Shown in pieces: positions 29,604 to 31,972 of a stretch of 31,972 nucleotides of DNA. Positions within the stretch are counted from its first letter, which is position 1. Every line of letters starts with the position of its first letter. Source of the stretch: Ichthyosporea sp. XGB-2017a (taxonomy: Eukaryota; Opisthokonta; Ichthyosporea). The translations under genes and the position numbers were made by a program. The DNA is taken from contig PDIM01010344.1 in NCBI GenBank assembly GCA_002811675.1, forward strand, positions 64,579 through 96,550, given 5' to 3'. The notes under the pieces are model-generated. The model did not search any database, was not told the DNA's origin, and worked only from the letters and a program-made list of their open reading frames with translations.

Positions 29604-29620
29604 ACAGTACTAAGTACTGT
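29604..29620. repeat. 17-bp palindrome ACAGTACT-A-AGTACTGT
   Basis: Perfect 8-base arms around one A. The same AGTACT core recurs as a second inverted repeat at 29729-29745 (AGTACTT, 3-base loop, AAGTACT). Confidence 0.65.
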
Positions 29621-29688
29621 AATAACACCTATTCATTGAATTAATTACCAAAAACAAAAAATAAATGTTGTTACTTGTTCGCGAGGAA

Positions 29689-29710
29689 GTTGTTTGTTTG
29701 GGCCATCTGT
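29689..29710 (+). repeat. 22-bp direct repeat, copy 1
   Basis: Exactly repeated at 30029-30050. The unit ends in GGGCCATCTGT and is related to the downstream minisatellite. The two copies bracket 318 bases that contain several palindromes. Confidence 0.8.
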
Positions 29711-29907
29711 GCAGTCAAGTATCAGTCTAGTACTTATCAAGTACTGGTCAATTATGAAGTATCCTGCTACAGTTATTATAAGCGAGGATTATAAGCTACT
29801 GTAATTAAGTGCTAGAGCCTAGAAAAGGGCGGCTCGCTCGCAAATCGCAATTTTCTTCCTTAGGGTTACGTCACCTGTGCGGTGGCCGGGAGCTTATAAT
29901 ACTTCAT

Positions 29908-29922
29908 AGCTTTTATAATAGG
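29908..29922 (+). repeat. Dispersed 15-mer AGCTTTTATAATAGG, copy 2
   Basis: Identical to 26704-26718. A shortened form, AGCTTATAATA, lies just upstream at 29891-29901. Confidence 0.5.
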
Positions 29923-30028
29923 ACTGGTCAGGTAAAGGCCCGAGGGTCAGGTATGAGGTAAGTGGTAACGCTCGCAAGTTCGCTATTATTGTCGTAGTCG
30001 ACACACGCCTGCATCTTTTGTTTCTTTT

Positions 30029-30050
30029 GTTGTTTGTTTGGGCCATCTGT
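30029..30050 (+). repeat. 22-bp direct repeat, copy 2
   Basis: Exact copy of 29689-29710; runs directly into the minisatellite. Confidence 0.8.
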
Positions 30051-30134
30051 TGTTTGTTTTGGCCACTGTTGTTTTGGCCACTGTTGTTTGTTTTGGCCAC
30101 TGTTGTTTTGGCCACTGTTGTTTGTTTTGGGCCA
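30048..30134 (+). repeat. Minisatellite with alternating 19- and 15-bp units
   Basis: TGTTGTTTGTTTTGGCCAC (30048-30066, 30082-30100, start of a third at 30116) alternates with TGTTGTTTTGGCCAC (30067-30081, 30101-30115). The higher-order unit is therefore 34 bp, about 2.5 copies. The preceding direct repeat looks like a diverged founder unit. Confidence 0.9.
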
Positions 30135-30944
30135 TCAGTACACGCCGTGCACGGTACGGCACGTCGGCGGTCACAACTCCTCACATCACGCACTGTGCTG
30201 CCATCTGCTTCAGTTTTTTGGCCGTGGCTTATAGGCCAACTTTTATGCGCAAGTACATCTGCTGAGGGCATGGGCATATTTGAACATTTCAGAGTCATAT
30301 ATACACTGTATAATATAGCACGGGGCAGCTTCAGCACTTTTTTGAGGTGTCCCTTTTGAGCATATATTTATTTCCTACATCTCCCCACGCAGCCATTTAT
30401 AACCTTGAGTACAGTACGTCCCTATAGGCCATAGCACCTTGTCCTCTGTGTGCTTTTGCGAATTGCGCTTCTACGCTGTATGCGATTTTTTTGTTCCGTT
30501 TTAATCTACCTATTGCGTATTGGTGTAAGTTGGGTTCTCTTCGGAAGACTGTACTGCGCTAGAGATCCGCCCATTGTAATATAGATCGAGAGAATACGGA
30601 AAGAATCGCCTGGAAAGAAGTTCCAAGGGGTTTGCGACTGCGCTGAAATCGCTTCAGCTCATCTTTGTTTAGCCCGTTTGAATTGGTATGAAGGTCTCTT
30701 GTTTTTTTTTGTTCAATCTACCAGTTGGATTTGAGCTGTTTCGTTGATCTTTGGGTTTTGAACTTTTGATCTCGTTTGTGTTTTTGTGTTTTTTTTAAAG
30801 ATTTTATCTATTTCCGTCTAGTATTTCGCTCTTTGTTTTGACTGTGTAATCTTTGAAATTGTCAGTACGTATTTTTCTGGAATTATTAGTTTTAAAACAC
30901 AATTGATTTAACGTCTAAAAATACTGAACAAAAAAAAAGAGAAA

Positions 30945-31660
30945 ATGAGTGAAGACAGTATCACCTACGTGGAACCCCGAATCTTTTCGGGGGCAAAGGT
31001 GTTTAAACCTGTTACAGTTTTAACTGAAGGAAAAATCCTTAGCCGTAGCACTCCTATCACTTCCGAAGGAAAGACAGAAAAGAGCGGGAACTTACCAGTT
31101 TGTGTGTTTAAAGTTGATTCTGAAGCAGGGTTTTACCCTGAAGGAGAATTGGACAGAGAAGTTGTTCCCATAGATGTCAGTATTTTGAAAGCTACGAATC
31201 GCAAGGCAACAAAAGCCATTGCGGTTCGTGTTGCCAAGGAGGGAGAAGGTTAGTATACAAAATTCTATGTTCAAGGATAGTGCGACCTCTTTAACGCCTT
31301 TTTTCTTATTGTGGTTTTGTTTTCTGAACTAAAGGAAACAGCAACGTTAAAAAGCCGGCAATCAAAAGGCAGATTTTGGATAAGGCGACACAGCAATTTC
31401 TGAAAAAGTGGTTATTTAGAAATAAGGACAATCCGTATATGGGAGAAGATGAAAAGCTTGCTCTCTCAAAGAAAACAGGAATGTCCTTTGCAAAACTTAA
31501 CAATTGGTTTGTGAATGCCCGTCGTCGACTTCTATGTAAGCGCGTCACCGGCAATTCCAAAACAGAGTATGTTATAAACCCACCAAAGCGCAGTGGCCCA
31601 CTTTACTCAAGACCAATTGATTCTGATTCTGGCAATGAGCACTTAGAGACTAAATCATAG
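30945..31660 (+). CDS. TALE-class homeodomain transcription factor
   Basis: Exons 30945-31248 and 31335-31660 give 209 residues. The homeodomain is at about residues 109-171. It has the three-residue loop extension between helices one and two that defines TALE proteins (KDNPYMGEDEK; the usual PYP is PYM). The recognition helix is NNWFVNARRR with W159, F160, N162 and R164 (homeodomain positions 48, 49, 51, 53). N162 is the DNA-contacting Asn. The first half has no recognisable MEIS, PBC or KNOX domain, and the protein is short for this class. The C-terminus is Ser/Pro-rich. It should act as a nuclear DNA-binding regulator; targets are unknown. The ATG at 30945 lies after an A-rich stretch (AAAAAAAAGAGAAAATG). 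Upstream is a long T-rich, gene-free region. Confidence 0.9.
31249..31334 (+). other. Intron of the homeobox gene (86 nt, phase 1)
   Basis: Donor GTTAGT, the only one of the seven donors with GTT instead of GTA; acceptor ACTAAAG. Splicing joins AKEGE to GNSNVKKPAIKRQ just before the homeodomain. A TAG stop lies in the intron directly after the donor G. Confidence 0.88.
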
Positions 31661-31972
31661 CTTCCCTTCTTCCCTTCCCACTTGAAGTTTCGAGCTTTTT
31701 GACATAGAATATCAAATACGACCTCAAAGTGAGTCGCCCAGGCCTAGATTCGCGCTCTCATGTGTTTAAAGCATTTATAGGGGCTTGTTCACTAAATAAA
31801 AGTCGATTTTAAACTTAGATTCACTCTTCAAGTTCACGACTCTCTTACTTCTGACACTAGCTTTCTCTTCCGAGTCTGCTAATGTACTTTTTATTTTATA
31901 TTTCTAAAAGAAGAAATATTTGCAGAACATAAATAAAGTCCCATTATTTAAGTTTAATTTCTATTTATAGTA
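31661..31972. other. 3' flank of the homeobox gene
   Basis: AT-rich, no gene seen. AATAAA occurs at 31795-31800 (135 bases after the stop) and 31932-31937; either could end the homeobox transcript. Confidence 0.5.
31795..31800 (+). terminator. Poly(A) signal AATAAA, homeobox gene
   Basis: First AATAAA after the homeobox stop. Confidence 0.5.

Larger units (their letters stand above)
27814..30944. other. 3.1-kb gene-poor region rich in short repeats
   Basis: No convincing coding gene. Going along it: a T/C tract (27935-27990); a GC-rich CTG/CAG/TAG-rich segment (28000-28330); AT-richer sequence (28440-28920); a GC/purine-rich segment (28930-29050); a segment of overlapping GTGTA/CAGTG words (29125-29200); then T-rich sequence. 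Palindromes and a minisatellite fill 29600-30135. The last 500 bases are T-rich and probably contain the homeobox promoter and 5' leader. Composition changes abruptly several times, unlike the rest of the window. This suggests decayed mobile elements or slippage-grown DNA, though no transposase is visible. Confidence 0.5.

Noticed and set aside
30018-30359. Plus-strand frame rich in Leu/Val/Phe that looks like membrane helices
   Set aside because: It is a translation of the TTGTTTTGG minisatellite, and three plus frames are open over it, as expected from the repeat.
26277-30944. tRNA, 5S rRNA, snRNA genes or CRISPR arrays in the long intergenic stretches
   Set aside because: By eye, TTCGAAT words occur (27063, 27207, 28334) but none has a matching A box and cloverleaf. 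No snRNA signature or regularly spaced repeat array was found.

Overview
This is nuclear DNA of a eukaryote. Seven spliceosomal introns can be placed (78-129 nt, GT...AG, mostly GTAAGT/GTAAGC donors). Genes are monocistronic, lie on both strands, and most are followed by AATAAA. The gene set is dynactin p27, insulin-degrading enzyme, the exosome nuclease Dis3, the SSU-processome protein Utp13/TBL3, an anoctamin, a receptor guanylate cyclase with the animal-type pseudokinase/dimerisation helix/cyclase tail, and a TALE homeobox gene. This fits a compact, intron-poor protist near the opisthokonts (for example a unicellular holozoan). An amoebozoan or another lineage cannot be excluded from the sequence alone.

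Layout. 1-2.0 kb: 3' part of a long repeat-built, acidic/basic, probably nuclear protein (+), cut by the window edge. 2.45-3.03 kb: dynactin subunit 6 (-), convergent with it. 3.4-6.5 kb: insulysin-type M16 metallopeptidase (+, 3 exons). 6.5-8.6 kb: unknown protein with a Sel1-like motif (-), whose coding end overlaps the coding end of insulysin by 56 bp. 9.1-12.0 kb: DIS3/Rrp44 (+, no intron). 12.4-15.1 kb: UTP13/TBL3 (+, no intron). 15.4-18.4 kb: anoctamin/TMEM16 (+, 3 exons). 18.8-21.9 kb: unrecognised large protein, beta-propeller-like then helical, reminiscent of HOPS/CORVET-type subunits (+, 2 exons). 22.1-26.3 kb: receptor guanylate cyclase (-, 2 exons). 27.4-27.8 kb: small secreted protein (-). 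27.8-30.9 kb: 3.1 kb without a convincing gene but rich in short repeats, palindromes and a minisatellite. 30.9-31.7 kb: TALE homeodomain protein (+, 2 exons).

Most genes are unrelated housekeeping genes. Dis3 and Utp13 are adjacent and both act in nucleolar rRNA processing. The most unusual gene is the receptor cyclase. Its ectodomain joins a PnrA/BMP-type periplasmic-binding-protein fold, a family whose bacterial members bind purine nucleosides, to a six-blade Kelch propeller. One transmembrane helix then links this to a degenerate kinase domain and a guanylate cyclase whose substrate-selecting residues are intact. This suggests a small-molecule receptor that makes cGMP.

Introns are few, and in the three long genes with introns near one end they sit towards the 3' end. 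Where genes converge, 3' ends are tightly packed, with overlapping coding ends and near-touching opposed poly(A) signals.
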